Positions 18,219 through 26,447 of a stretch of 64,000 nucleotides of DNA are shown piece after piece; the first letter of the stretch is position 1, and every line of letters begins with the position of its first letter. Under the pieces are notes generated by a model, which made no database searches, had not been told where the DNA came from, and was given only the letters and a program-made list of their open reading frames with translations. Source of the stretch: Empedobacter stercoris (GTDB taxonomy: Bacteria > Bacteroidota > Bacteroidia > Flavobacteriales > Weeksellaceae); NCBI RefSeq assembly GCF_020281205.1, contig NZ_JACXZC010000010.1, positions 1 through 64,000 on the forward strand, given 5' to 3'. The position numbers were made by a program, and so were the translations under genes.

Positions 18219-19511
18219 TTAATGTGAGTAAGCACCTTCTTCAACACTATTTTGTTGCGTTCCTGGTTCTTCTACTTTTACTAATTTGTATAATTTATCA
18301 GAAGGACGAATTCTAAATTCCATCGGAATTGTAATCGAATCACCTTTCTTTGCTGTATCAGATTTTACATCTTCCACCATCATTTCTGTAACCACCATTT
18401 CTTTGGCTCCAGTTGTTGGTCCAGTCACTAAAATTAAATCTCCTACTTTCAAATCATAGGCATCAATCACAAACTGTCCGATACTTGGTTTAGGGAAGAA
18501 ATGAACACCTTTTCCAATGTAAACTTTTTTCTGTGTTGCCATAGAACCTGGAACAGCAGACCATTCACCTAATTTTTGACCTAAATAATAGCCAGACCAA
18601 AAACCACGATTATAAACGGTTTGTAATAATCCCATCCAGTAATCTACTTTTTCTTTCGAATAAGTTCCGTCAGCAATCGAATCAATCGCTTCTCTGTATG
18701 CACGAATAACAGTTGCAACATACTCAGGCGCACGTCCGCGACCTTCTATTTTCAATACTTTGACACCTGCTTCAACCACTTCGTCTAAGAACTCCATTGT
18801 ACAAAGATCTTTAGGTGACATCATATATTCATTATCCAATTCGATTTCGAATCCAGATTCTTGGTCGATAACGGTATATTTTTTACGACAGTTTTGTTTA
18901 CAAGCACCACGATTTGCAGATGAATTGTGCGAATGTAAGCTCAAGTAGCATTTACCCGAAACAGCCATACACAATGCTCCATGTCCGAAAATCTCGATCT
19001 CTACTAAATTTCCGCTTGGTCCACGAACGTCATCTTTGATAATTTGTTCACAAATCTTGTTCACTTGTTTCAAACTCAATTCACGCGATAATACCATCGT
19101 ATCAGCAAACATTGCGTAGAATTTTACTGTTTCGATATTCGTCACGTTAATTTGTGTCGAAATATGAATCTCAATTCCAATTTGTCTTGCATAAGCAATA
19201 ACTGATTGATCCATTGCAATAACCGCTGTAATTTTAGCTTCTTTTGCTCTGTCCAATAAGTTTTTGATTAAAGATAAATCGTGATCGTATATAATTGTAT
19301 TTAAAGTAAGGTAAGAACGCACACCTTTTTCTTCACAACGTTTTACGATTTCTGGTAAATCGTCCATTGTAAAGTTGATTGATGCTCTCGCACGCATATT
19401 CAACTGCTCAACTCCGAAATATACAGAATCAGCTCCATTATCTAAAGCCGCTTGTAACGATTCGAAATTCCCAGCAGGAGCCATCAACTCCATTTTTCCA
19501 TCTTTGGTCAT
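18219..19511 (-). CDS. U32-family protein, probable TrhP-like tRNA hydroxylation factor
   Basis: Protein of 430 residues with the U32 signature at 173-191 (EIFGHGALCMAVSGKCYLS). Cysteines 181, 188, 204 and 208 (the last two in RGACKQNCR) are placed like the Fe-S ligands of this superfamily. The family was first named for collagenase-like peptidases, but YegQ/TrhP members of this length act in prephenate-dependent 5-hydroxyuridine formation at the tRNA wobble position, and the C-terminal beta-barrel extension here fits that group. KIEGRGRAPEYV near residue 270 is also characteristic. No protease active site is evident. Operon with the downstream ferredoxin. Confidence 0.8.
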   Translation of the reverse strand: MTKDGKMELMAPAGNFESLQAALDNGADSVYFGVEQLNMRARASINFTMDDLPEIVKRCEEKGVRSYLTLNTIIYDHDLSLIKNLLDRAKEAKITAVIAMDQSVIAYARQIGIEIHISTQINVTNIETVKFYAMFADTMVLSRELSLKQVNKICEQIIKDDVRGPSGNLVEIEIFGHGALCMAVSGKCYLSLHSHNSSANRGACKQNCRKKYTVIDQESGFEIELDNEYMMSPKDLCTMEFLDEVVEAGVKVLKIEGRGRAPEYVATVIRAYREAIDSIADGTYSKEKVDYWMGLLQTVYNRGFWSGYYLGQKLGEWSAVPGSMATQKKVYIGKGVHFFPKPSIGQFVIDAYDLKVGDLILVTGPTTGAKEMVVTEMMVEDVKSDTAKKGDSITIPMEFRIRPSDKLYKLVKVEEPGTQQNSVEEGAYSH

Positions 19512-19594
19512 ACGAAAATTCTGATTTTAAGGTGCAAAGTTACAAAAAAATTACAAGTGACTATGTTATTTATAATCAAGTTAAATTTCAGAGA

Positions 19595-19936
19595 ATGAAG
19601 AAAGTTATTTTGTCGACTATTTTAAGTATAGGGTTTTTAACCTCTTGCGCATCAACCAAACAAATGCAACAAGGAGAAGAGTTGTTAACAATTGCTCCAG
19701 AAACAAGAGATTGCTCCAATGGTGTTGCTAAAATGCAATGTATGATGGTAAAATATACTGATGTTGACGAATGGCAATATTTTTATAATACGATTGAAGG
19801 GTTTACGTATGAACCAGGATTTGAATATCAACTTATCGTTTCAACAACTAAAGTAGAGAATCCACCAGCGGATGCATCTTCTATCAACTACAAATTGGTG
19901 AAGGTTGTGCGTAAAAAATCAGTAACATTGAACTAA
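19595..19936 (+). CDS. DUF4377-domain lipoprotein
   Basis: Small predicted lipoprotein of 113 residues. The signal peptide ends in a lipobox (GFLTSC, cysteine 18 or so). The body matches the DUF4377 pattern: CMMVKYTDVDEWQYFYNTIEGF, then YEPGFEYQLIV, then NPPADASSINYKLVKV. The reading frame is open upstream to 19379, but that part overlaps the U32 gene on the opposite strand and has no family match; the ATG at 19595 directly precedes a good signal peptide and is chosen. DUF4377 proteins often accompany HslJ/META-type stress lipoproteins; function is unknown. Confidence 0.82.
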   Translation: MKKVILSTILSIGFLTSCASTKQMQQGEELLTIAPETRDCSNGVAKMQCMMVKYTDVDEWQYFYNTIEGFTYEPGFEYQLIVSTTKVENPPADASSINYKLVKVVRKKSVTLN

Positions 19937-19964
19937 TTTGAACTTTATTTCAAAGAATTTCGAT

Positions 19965-19972
19965 TAATTTTG
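19965..19972 (+). promoter_or_regulatory. -7 element abutting the TrmH-family start codon
   Basis: TAATTTTG matches TAnnTTTG and ends only 4 bp before the ATG at 19977. Transcription normally starts about 5-7 bp after this box, so the mRNA could be leaderless. The nearest TTTG (19937) is 24 bp upstream, slightly far for a -33 box. Confidence 0.4.
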
Positions 19973-19976
19973 TCAC

Positions 19977-20750
19977 ATGTTAATAGAAAGTCTTCAAAAT
20001 CCAAGAATTAAAAACTTGCTAAAATTGCAAGAAAAATCAAGAGAACGTAAAAGCCAAGGTTTGTTTATTGTGGAAGGTACGCAAGAAAATGAGCTGGCTT
20101 TAAAAGGTGGTTACGAAGCTGTTGAAATTTATATTTGTGAAGATATTTATAACCAATCATTTGATTTTGGTCGAGCAAAAGTGTTTACAATTACCAAACA
20201 AGTTTTCGAGAAGTTAGCTTATCGTAAATCTACGGGAGGAATTATTGGTGCTTATAAAACAAAGTCATCCACTTTAACCGATTTACAATTACCAGAAAAT
20301 GCTTTGGTGGTCGTCTTAGAAGCGGTAGAAAAACCGGGTAATCTTGGTGCTGTTTTACGCACAGGAGATGGCGCAAAAGTAGATGCCGTTATTGTTTGTG
20401 ACGAAACGGTCGATTTTTTTAATCCTAACGTCATTCGTTCTTCTGTTGGTACATTGTTTACAAATCAAATAGCATCTGCAAGTAAAGAAGATGTTTTGGC
20501 ATTTTTGAACGCTCATTCTATTCAAGTCGTTTCAACATTTTTGAGAGAAGAAACGAAAAACTTATATGAAACAGATTTTACAAAATCTTCAGCGATTATT
20601 TTAGGAACTGAAGCAACTGGATTGTCAGATTTTTGGGCAGATCATTCTGATTCGTTAATTAAAATCCCAATGTTAGGTTATGTGGATTCGTTGAATGTGA
20701 GCAATGCTGCAGCAATATGTGTTTACGAAGCAGTTAGACAAAGACACTAA
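19977..20750 (+). CDS. TrmH/SpoU-family RNA 2'-O-methyltransferase
   Basis: S-adenosylmethionine-dependent ribose methyltransferase of 257 residues acting on rRNA or tRNA. The N-terminal substrate-binding domain starts LQNPRIKNLLKLQEKSRERK. The knotted SPOUT domain carries motif 1 EKPGNLGAVLRTGDG, motif 2 AIILGTEATGLS and motif 3 IPMLGYVDSLNVSNAAAICVYE. The substrate-binding domain places it with RlmB/TsnR-like enzymes; the exact target nucleotide is not deducible. The start codon follows a -7 promoter element by only four bases. Confidence 0.9.
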   Translation: MLIESLQNPRIKNLLKLQEKSRERKSQGLFIVEGTQENELALKGGYEAVEIYICEDIYNQSFDFGRAKVFTITKQVFEKLAYRKSTGGIIGAYKTKSSTLTDLQLPENALVVVLEAVEKPGNLGAVLRTGDGAKVDAVIVCDETVDFFNPNVIRSSVGTLFTNQIASASKEDVLAFLNAHSIQVVSTFLREETKNLYETDFTKSSAIILGTEATGLSDFWADHSDSLIKIPMLGYVDSLNVSNAAAICVYEAVRQRH

Positions 20751-20796
20751 ATAAAGGATTTAAAAGGTGAAAAATAAAAGGATGTAAAATTTAATA

Positions 20797-20820
20797 AGAT
20801 AAATTTGTCCGACTTAAATT
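20797..20820 (+). promoter_or_regulatory. Motif shared with hemerythrin gene upstream region (candidate Rrf2 operator)
   Basis: AGATAAA, four bases, TCCGA (20797-20812), continuing CTTAAATT. The same AGATAAA-N4-TCCGA arrangement occurs at 21321-21336 before the hemerythrin gene. It overlaps the -33 box here, a normal place for a repressor. Confidence 0.35.
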
Positions 20821-20834
20821 TTGTTGTATATTTG
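20804..20834 (+). promoter_or_regulatory. Promoter of the Rrf2-family gene
   Basis: TTTG at 20804-20807, 19-bp spacer, TATATTTG at 20827-20834; the same geometry as the pheS promoter. The start codon is 31 bp downstream of the -7 box. Confidence 0.7.
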
Positions 20835-20865
20835 TAAGGTAATTTATAATGAATAAAGGAATTTA

Positions 20866-21300
20866 ATGTTTTCAAAAGCGTGTGAATACGGCATAAAAGC
20901 TTGCGTTTTTATCGCACAAGAATCTGTAAAAGGACAAAGAGTTAATTTGAAACAAATTTCGAATTCTATTAATTCACCTGAAGCGTATACAGCAAAGATT
21001 TTACAACAATTAGTAAAAGCTAATGTAATTTCTTCGGTGAAAGGAAAAATGGGAGGTTTCCAAATGGATGCAACACATTTAGAAGATATCAAATTGGTTC
21101 ATATCATCAAAGCGATTGATGGAGACGGATTGTATCATAGTTGTATTCTTGGTTTGGTAGAATGTGATTCAGAAAAGCCTTGCGCTTTGCATAGTAGAGT
21201 TTTTGCTATTCGAAATGATTTGAGAGCGATGTTAGAAAGAACTTCGATGTTCAATTTAATTGATGACCTTGAGAAAGGATTAGCTTTCCTTAAACATTAA
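20866..21300 (+). CDS. Rrf2-family Fe-S transcriptional regulator
   Basis: Transcription factor of 144 residues. The winged helix-turn-helix at the N-terminus has the family start MFSKACEYGIKACVFIA, the recognition region SPEAYTAKILQQLVKANVI and the wing KGKMGGF. Cysteines 93, 100 and 106 (C-x6-C-x5-C) match the cluster-binding triad of IscR, NsrR and RsrR, so it likely senses iron-sulfur status, nitric oxide or redox state. The following gene encodes a hemerythrin-like protein, which favours a role in nitrosative or oxygen stress. Probably autoregulated through the shared motif upstream. Confidence 0.9.
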   Translation: MFSKACEYGIKACVFIAQESVKGQRVNLKQISNSINSPEAYTAKILQQLVKANVISSVKGKMGGFQMDATHLEDIKLVHIIKAIDGDGLYHSCILGLVECDSEKPCALHSRVFAIRNDLRAMLERTSMFNLIDDLEKGLAFLKH

Positions 21301-21320
21301 ATAAAAATTACCAATAAATA

Positions 21321-21352
21321 AGATAAAACTATCCGAGTATCCGAATTAAAAT
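21321..21352 (+). promoter_or_regulatory. Second copy of AGATAAA-N4-TCCGA motif
   Basis: AGATAAA at 21321, then TCCGA at 21332 and again at 21340, the second followed by ATTAAAAT. It lies 9-40 bp before the hemerythrin start and mirrors 20797-20820 before the Rrf2 gene. Confidence 0.35.
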
Positions 21353-21360
21353 ATTAAGAA

Positions 21361-21858
21361 ATGAAACTAGCCATAGAAATTCCTCAAACTAACCCATCAC
21401 ATTTAACTTATTCTTTAGGTTTAAATTTGAATGAGGCTTGTGCAAGACATCATAAAACCCTGTTTTTTTGTTGGAACATTAGAGCGGGAATTGACAAGGG
21501 AATCGAGATGCAGCGTATTGTAGATTATGTTAGCTGGTACGGAAAAGAAGTGTTGTTTCGTAAATTTGAAATCGAAGAACAATTTCTTTTTACCATGCTG
21601 GATGAGGATCATTATTTGGTAAAAAGAGCACTTAAGGAACACAGACGTTTGAGACGTTTGTTTAAAATAGACACTAAAAATCCGATGAAAAGTTTGATTT
21701 ATATCGAAGAAGAATTGGATTTGCATATTCGATTCGAGGAAAAGCAAATGTTTCCAGAATTCGAGAAAAATGCAACACAAAAAAAGTTAAAAGTAATCAA
21801 TGAACAGTTTAATTCACTTTTAACTAACACAGATTGGAAAGATCAATTTTGGTTATAG
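21361..21858 (+). CDS. Hemerythrin-like domain protein
   Basis: All-helical protein of 165 residues with a likely di-iron site: H30 or H31 (ACARHHK), E72/E73 (FEIEEQF), H94 (LKEHRRL), H122 with E126/E127 (LHIRFEEKQMFPEFE). The HxxxE pattern in the last helix is typical of the family. Such proteins bind O2 or NO or help repair Fe-S clusters (Ric/YtfE-like). It lacks the N-terminal ScdA domain of full-length RIC. The gene is 60 bp downstream of the Rrf2 regulator in the same direction and shares its upstream motif. Terminator at 21913. Confidence 0.82.
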   Translation: MKLAIEIPQTNPSHLTYSLGLNLNEACARHHKTLFFCWNIRAGIDKGIEMQRIVDYVSWYGKEVLFRKFEIEEQFLFTMLDEDHYLVKRALKEHRRLRRLFKIDTKNPMKSLIYIEEELDLHIRFEEKQMFPEFEKNATQKKLKVINEQFNSLLTNTDWKDQFWL

Positions 21859-21912
21859 ATCTCTCATAACTAAAAATTTTTACTTATAATTTTTTAGATG
21901 ATTTTTGAAAAG

Positions 21913-21943
21913 AAAAGCTCGATTTTGCAGGTCGAGCTTTTTA
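21913..21943 (+). terminator. Terminator after hemerythrin gene
   Basis: AAAAGCTCGA and TCGAGCTTTT form a 10-bp stem with a 9-nt loop, followed by T residues. Confidence 0.75.
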
Positions 21944-21966
21944 TTTACACCAAAATAATCAAACCA

Positions 21967-21996
21967 AAAAGGCAAGCTTTATATAGCTTGCCTTTT
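21967..21996 (-). terminator. Terminator after glutaminyl cyclase gene
   Basis: AAAAGGCAAGCT and AGCTTGCCTTTT form a perfect 12-bp stem around a 6-nt loop, T-rich on both sides. It ends the minus-strand gene at 22012. Confidence 0.75.
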
Positions 21997-22011
21997 CTTT
22001 TGGAAATTATT

Positions 22012-23070
22012 TTATTTCTTCACTTTTACTTCAAAAATTTTATCCCAAAGTTTACCAGTTACGAGCATATTTCCGTTGTCTTTGAACGCAATACCGTTCA
22101 ATTCTTGTGCTTGCGGATTACCTTGTTTACCTTTCAGTTCTGCAAAATTAAATTCAGCTTTTACAGCACCTGTTTGCGGATCAATTACCACAATATTACT
22201 ATTATCTGCGTGTCCAGATTTTAAGTACACGTTGGCGTAAATGAAACCATCGTGGTATTCAATTTCATTCAAATAACTATACGGTTGTTGGCTATCAAAA
22301 GCTTGTATGGTTCTAAGGTAATTAAAGTTATCGTCAAAGAAATGAATACGTTGAGAGCCCTCAGTTACAGCCAATTCTTTTCCGATAGTTGTAATTCCCC
22401 AACCTTCAATTATTTGTGCCGGCATATCTAATTTCTTGACTTGATTAAAGTCCAAATCATATTTGTAAATTGCACGATCTTGCCATGTTAATTGATAAAT
22501 AAAACCATCTAATTCTGTAATACCTTCTCCAAAAACATCATCTTTTATTTGGTACAATTTTGTCGGTTCCGTTGCTCCTAACTTATATTCAATCAGGCGT
22601 GTTTTTCCATCACGAAGTCCTGTTCCTTCGAAAATATTTCCATTCTTGAAATAAAACCCTTGTGTAAAATAATCGTTGTTGTGTGGATAGCTACCAACTA
22701 TTTCATACGACCATTTTGCAGCAGGTTCATTTGCATAAACCACAAATGTAAAATCGCGTGAATTTGTTTCTTCTTCACCGTTGTAGAATCTCAAATTAAC
22801 AGTATGATTTCCTAATCCAATTGTTTTTCCATCAATTGTAAAATTAGCAGGCACTTCTTGTCCATCGACAGAAACCACAACTTTCGTAATTCCTTCTAAA
22901 CTTGTCAAAGGAATATCGATTTTATCTCCAATTTTATATTTGTTTTGTTCTATTTTCGATACAATCTCAGTGATAGCTGTGTTATTTTTTCCTGAAGAAT
23001 CTTTGCACGAAAACAATAAGGAAGAGAAAACAGTGGCACAAACTGATGCAGCGATTAAATATTTTTTCAT
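22012..23070 (-). CDS. Glutaminyl-peptide cyclotransferase lipoprotein
   Basis: Glutamine cyclotransferase of the five-bladed beta-propeller (plant/bacterial) type, 352 residues. It converts N-terminal glutamine of exported peptides to pyroglutamate. A lipobox (LLFSC) puts lipidation at C22. Residues about 30-110 form an extra beta-sandwich typical of flavobacterial members. The catalytic propeller begins with the hallmark DYFTQGFYFKNGNIFEGTG and continues with FGEGITELDGFIYQLTWQ and LNEIEYHDGFIYANVY. In Bacteroidota this periplasmic enzyme often processes signal-peptidase products that begin with Gln, such as many proteins here with an A-Q cleavage site. Transcribed alone. Confidence 0.88.
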   Translation of the reverse strand: MKKYLIAASVCATVFSSLLFSCKDSSGKNNTAITEIVSKIEQNKYKIGDKIDIPLTSLEGITKVVVSVDGQEVPANFTIDGKTIGLGNHTVNLRFYNGEEETNSRDFTFVVYANEPAAKWSYEIVGSYPHNNDYFTQGFYFKNGNIFEGTGLRDGKTRLIEYKLGATEPTKLYQIKDDVFGEGITELDGFIYQLTWQDRAIYKYDLDFNQVKKLDMPAQIIEGWGITTIGKELAVTEGSQRIHFFDDNFNYLRTIQAFDSQQPYSYLNEIEYHDGFIYANVYLKSGHADNSNIVVIDPQTGAVKAEFNFAELKGKQGNPQAQELNGIAFKDNGNMLVTGKLWDKIFEVKVKK

Positions 23071-23124
23071 TTGATTTTTTTTATGTTTTTATAAATTAGG
23101 TTGCTAATTATAGTACAAATATAT

Positions 23125-23673
23125 CTATTTTGTTCGATTCGGATTATCTTTCACAAAAGCACCCCAACCTGAATATGAACTTGATGTTCCTGATGTTTTT
23201 CCCGAATTTAGATAATGACAAACTGCAACAGCAAGTCCATCTGTGGCATCCAAACGCTTTGGAATTTCCTTCAGGCCAAGCAAATGTTGCAACATTCCTG
23301 CTACTTGTTCTTTAGATGCATTTCCATTCCCAGTAATTGCCATTTTAACTTTTTTTGGAGCATACTCAACAACTGGCATATCGCGATGCAAACACGCCGC
23401 AATACAAACACCTTGTGCACGCCCAAGTTTTAGCATAGATTGAACATTTACACCAAAAAATTGCGCTTCAATGGCCAGTTCATCTGGATGATATTGATCG
23501 ATAATGGCCAAGGTTTTTTCGAAAATCATTTTTAATTTCGTTTGTTGATTCGGAAGTTTATGCAACAATAATTCATCTAATGTAATTAATTTCATCTTGT
23601 TGTTTTTGACTTCAATCAAACCAAAACCCATCACCATTGTACCAGGATCAATCCCTAAAATAATCTTTTCCAT
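23125..23673 (-). CDS. ruvC: Crossover junction endodeoxyribonuclease RuvC
   Basis: Holliday junction resolvase, 182 residues, working with RuvAB in recombination repair. The RNase H-fold active site is complete: D9 in LGIDPGT, E69 in LAIEAQFFG, and D142 and D145 in RLDATDGLAVAVCH. The C-terminal tail (SGKTSGTSSSYSGWGAF) is longer than in E. coli, as usual in flavobacteria. It lies between the glutaminyl cyclase and GH3 genes on the same strand with gaps of 54 and 268 bp. The 268-bp gap holds the GH3 terminator and no other gene. Confidence 0.95.
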   Translation of the reverse strand: MEKIILGIDPGTMVMGFGLIEVKNNKMKLITLDELLLHKLPNQQTKLKMIFEKTLAIIDQYHPDELAIEAQFFGVNVQSMLKLGRAQGVCIAACLHRDMPVVEYAPKKVKMAITGNGNASKEQVAGMLQHLLGLKEIPKRLDATDGLAVAVCHYLNSGKTSGTSSSYSGWGAFVKDNPNRTK

Positions 23674-23904
23674 TGTTGCGAAGATATTAAGATATTCTCA
23701 AAATTAAGCTGAATTGTGTTTTGCATTAATTTGGTATAATCGAAAATCTCTACACATAAAGTTTTCGATAATTTGAATTCCTTGTATAAGATTGTCCAAA
23801 ATTTCCCATATTCCGTATCGTTTTTCATGTAATTATTCAAGGGAAACGTATTTTTTAGGAATAAATTTACTGGTTTTGAGTTAATTATCCTATAAAATTT
23901 ACGG

Positions 23905-23942
23905 AAAACAAAAGAGAATCTAAGTTGATTCTCTTTTGTTTT
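23905..23942 (-). terminator. Terminator after GH3 gene
   Basis: AAAACAAAAGAGAATC and its complement form a 16-bp stem with a 6-nt loop directly after the minus-strand gene. Confidence 0.75.
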
Positions 23943-25450
23943 TATTTTCTATTTAAAGCGATTAATGGTTCTATAAATTCTCTTGTATTGGATAATCTCG
24001 GTACTTTATTTTGACCACCTAATTTTCCACGAGAAGACATCCATTCTATAAATAATCCTTTTCTCGCACAATGAACAATAGGACGATTAAGCGTCATATT
24101 ATTGTAACGTTTTGCTTCGTAATCGGAATTAACTTCTTGCAATCCTTTGTCTAAACAATCAATAAATAGCTCAAAATTTTCAGGTTCTTTATCAAATTCA
24201 ATCATCCATTCGTGTGCACCTTTTTCTTTACCTTCCATAAAAACTGGACCAGCACTGTATTCAGAAATAATAGAATTCGTTTGCTGGCAAGCTCTTTTCA
24301 ACGCTTCTTCTGCATTTTCGATCATTAATTCTTCTCCAAATGCATTGATATAATGTTTTGTGCGTCCAGAAACAACGATTCGGTGTGGATTTGTTGAAGT
24401 AAAGCGAACCGTATCACCAATGATATAGCGCCATAATCCGCCATTAGTGGTAATGACTATTGCATAATTTTTTCCCACTTCAACTTCTTCAATTGTTAAA
24501 TAATGTTGATTTTCTGAACCAAATTCTTCCATCGGGATAAATTCATAAAAAATACCATTGTCCAATAATAACAATAAATCTTTTTTATGCAATTGATCTT
24601 GAATTCCAAAGAATCCTTCCGAAGCATTGTATAACTCGAAATAATTTAAATCTTTTTGAGTGATTAAATTGTAATTTTCAGCATAAGGTGTAAAGTTGAT
24701 TCCTCCATGGAAAAATACCTCCAAGTTTGGCCATAATTCGTCCAAATAGTTCTTTCCCGTTTCAGCTAATAATTTGTTTAATACAACTAACATCCACGAT
24801 GGAACTCCTGTTAAAGAGCCGACATCTTCGTTTCTTGTTGCATTAATAATGGCATCCATTTTTACATTCCAATCTGACATCAACGAAATCTCACGATTCG
24901 GGATGTTTTTCATTTCGGCATAAAAAGGTAAATTATCAATCAAAATAGCTGATAAATCACCAAAACGTGTGTCGTATTGTTGATAAAGTTCACTACTTCC
25001 TCCAATTCGAAGATTTTTATGCATAAAAATATCCGTTTCGGGATATGCATTTAAATATAACGCAAACATTGTTTTTCCAGCTGCATAATGACAATCTTCT
25101 AACGATTCATTACTAATCGGGATAAACTTACTTTTGGCATTTGTCGTTCCCGAAGATTTAGCAAACCATTTTATTTTTCCATGCCAAGCTACATCTTTTT
25201 CACCTTTTCTTGCTAATTCGATATAAGGCTGAAAATCTTCATAATGTACAGCAGGAACTTGTTCTTGAAATTTCTGAATAGATTTAATTTCATCAAAATG
25301 AAATTCCTTTCCGTAAATAGTCGATTTGGCTTTTTTGATGTTTTCAAACAACACACGTTCTTGCGTACCAATTGGATTTTTGATGCTTTCTTCGATAACA
25401 TTCATTCTGCTACGCATCATAATTTCCATAATCTTATTGACTATTCCCAT
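23942..25450 (-). CDS. GH3-family acyl-adenylating enzyme
   Basis: Protein of 502 residues resembling plant GH3 auxin-responsive proteins, which are ANL-superfamily enzymes that adenylate a carboxylate and join it to an amino acid. Visible features are the phosphate-binding stretch AKSSGTTNAKSKFIPISNE, FHGGINFTPYAENYN, ELYNASEGFFG and LWRYIIGDTVRFT. The substrate in bacteria is unknown. It is divergent from the DUF2797 gene with 52 bp between, an arrangement I recall as frequent in Bacteroidota. No auxin-related genes are nearby. Confidence 0.85.
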   Translation of the reverse strand: MGIVNKIMEIMMRSRMNVIEESIKNPIGTQERVLFENIKKAKSTIYGKEFHFDEIKSIQKFQEQVPAVHYEDFQPYIELARKGEKDVAWHGKIKWFAKSSGTTNAKSKFIPISNESLEDCHYAAGKTMFALYLNAYPETDIFMHKNLRIGGSSELYQQYDTRFGDLSAILIDNLPFYAEMKNIPNREISLMSDWNVKMDAIINATRNEDVGSLTGVPSWMLVVLNKLLAETGKNYLDELWPNLEVFFHGGINFTPYAENYNLITQKDLNYFELYNASEGFFGIQDQLHKKDLLLLLDNGIFYEFIPMEEFGSENQHYLTIEEVEVGKNYAIVITTNGGLWRYIIGDTVRFTSTNPHRIVVSGRTKHYINAFGEELMIENAEEALKRACQQTNSIISEYSAGPVFMEGKEKGAHEWMIEFDKEPENFELFIDCLDKGLQEVNSDYEAKRYNNMTLNRPIVHCARKGLFIEWMSSRGKLGGQNKVPRLSNTREFIEPLIALNRK

Positions 25451-25475
25451 CCGTTAAAAGTTTTGTAGATTTACA

Positions 25476-25483
25476 CAAAATTA
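25476..25483 (-). promoter_or_regulatory. -7 promoter element of the GH3 gene
   Basis: On the minus strand TAATTTTG matches TAnnTTTG, 25 bp before the GH3 start. A TTG lies 15 bp further upstream (25499-25501), a little close. Confidence 0.4.
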
Positions 25484-25502
25484 ATTAAACTTTTTTAGCA
25501 AT

Positions 25503-26294
25503 ATGCAGTTTGAAGGACAAATTCGTAAAATGACAACTGAAAATGGAACTCCTATAAATTACTATTGGAATTTCAAGAATGATTTTATCGTGATGAATCA
25601 ATTGTTAGGAAAAAAAATCAAGATTAGCTTTGATCATTACGAATGTTTGAGTTGCCACGAGGATAAAGAAATTTATCAGATGGGATATTGTAAAAATTGT
25701 TTTTTTACAGTCCCAGAAGCTAACCCAAGTGTCATCAATCCAGAACTTTCTACCGCACATTTAGGAATTGGACAACGTGATTTAGAATTTGAAACAAAGT
25801 TCGAATTGCAACCGCATATTGTTTATTTAGCGAATTCATCTGGTGTTAAAGTTGGCGTGACACGTTTAACGCAAGTTCCAACACGTTGGATAGACCAAGG
25901 TGCATCAGAAGCAATTATTATAGCGCGGACAGATAATCGTTATGAAGCTGGAATGATAGAGGTTTCCCTAAAAAATGTAATTGCTGACAAAACAAATTGG
26001 CAACGTATGCTGAAAAATGAGGTACCTGAAATTGATTTGTATCAACACTATCAAACCATTAAAGAGGAGGTTAACCCAGATTTTAGACAGTTTTTAGTCG
26101 AAGAACCAGAAGTGATGAAATTAGATTATCCTGTTTTATCCTATCCTGAAAAAGTGAAATCATTAAATTTGAAAAAAACGCATGAAATAGAAGGGGTTTT
26201 GAAAGGAATTAAAGGTCAATACTTAATTTTTGAAGACAATACAGTTTTTAATGTACGTGGGCACGAAGGATTTTATGTGAATTTTGAAGTGTAA
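25503..26294 (+). CDS. DUF2797 family protein
   Basis: Protein of 263 residues matching the DUF2797 pattern. It has a zinc-ribbon-like set of cysteines, C48-x2-C51 (ECLSCHEDK) and C63-x2-C66 (YCKNCF), followed by a central region with HLGIGQRDLEFE and VYLANSSGVKVGVTR, reminiscent of GIY-YIG-like nuclease folds (an inference). The second half contains TRWIDQGASEAIIIA. Function is not established. It is divergent from the GH3 gene; both promoters lie within about 50 bp. A weak hairpin follows at 26321. Confidence 0.85.
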   Translation: MQFEGQIRKMTTENGTPINYYWNFKNDFIVMNQLLGKKIKISFDHYECLSCHEDKEIYQMGYCKNCFFTVPEANPSVINPELSTAHLGIGQRDLEFETKFELQPHIVYLANSSGVKVGVTRLTQVPTRWIDQGASEAIIIARTDNRYEAGMIEVSLKNVIADKTNWQRMLKNEVPEIDLYQHYQTIKEEVNPDFRQFLVEEPEVMKLDYPVLSYPEKVKSLNLKKTHEIEGVLKGIKGQYLIFEDNTVFNVRGHEGFYVNFEV

Positions 26295-26320
26295 CGTTAA
26301 ATAGAAATAATTCAATAAAT

Positions 26321-26350
26321 AATCGATTTTCTTGTAGAGTCGATTTTTTT
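26321..26350 (+). terminator. Weak terminator after DUF2797 gene
   Basis: AATCGA and TCGATT form a 6-bp stem with a 13-nt loop, followed by a run of T. Confidence 0.45.
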
Positions 26351-26447
26351 ATTCCTTTATCTTATTGATTTTAATAAAAATACTTGTTTTTAAATTTATT
26401 TGTTATTACATTAGATACAATCATTTAACACAAAAAAATATTGAATT

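Noticed and set aside
18219-19511. Annotation of the U32 protein as a collagenase or protease
   Set aside because: The family name is historical; the visible cysteine set and length fit RNA-hydroxylation factors, and no protease active site is seen.
19379-19594. N-terminal extension of the DUF4377 lipoprotein
   Set aside because: Antisense to the U32 gene, no family match, and it would precede a lipoprotein signal peptide.
21898-22224. 108-residue plus-strand frame after the hemerythrin gene
   Set aside because: It runs through two terminators and then antisense to the glutaminyl cyclase gene.
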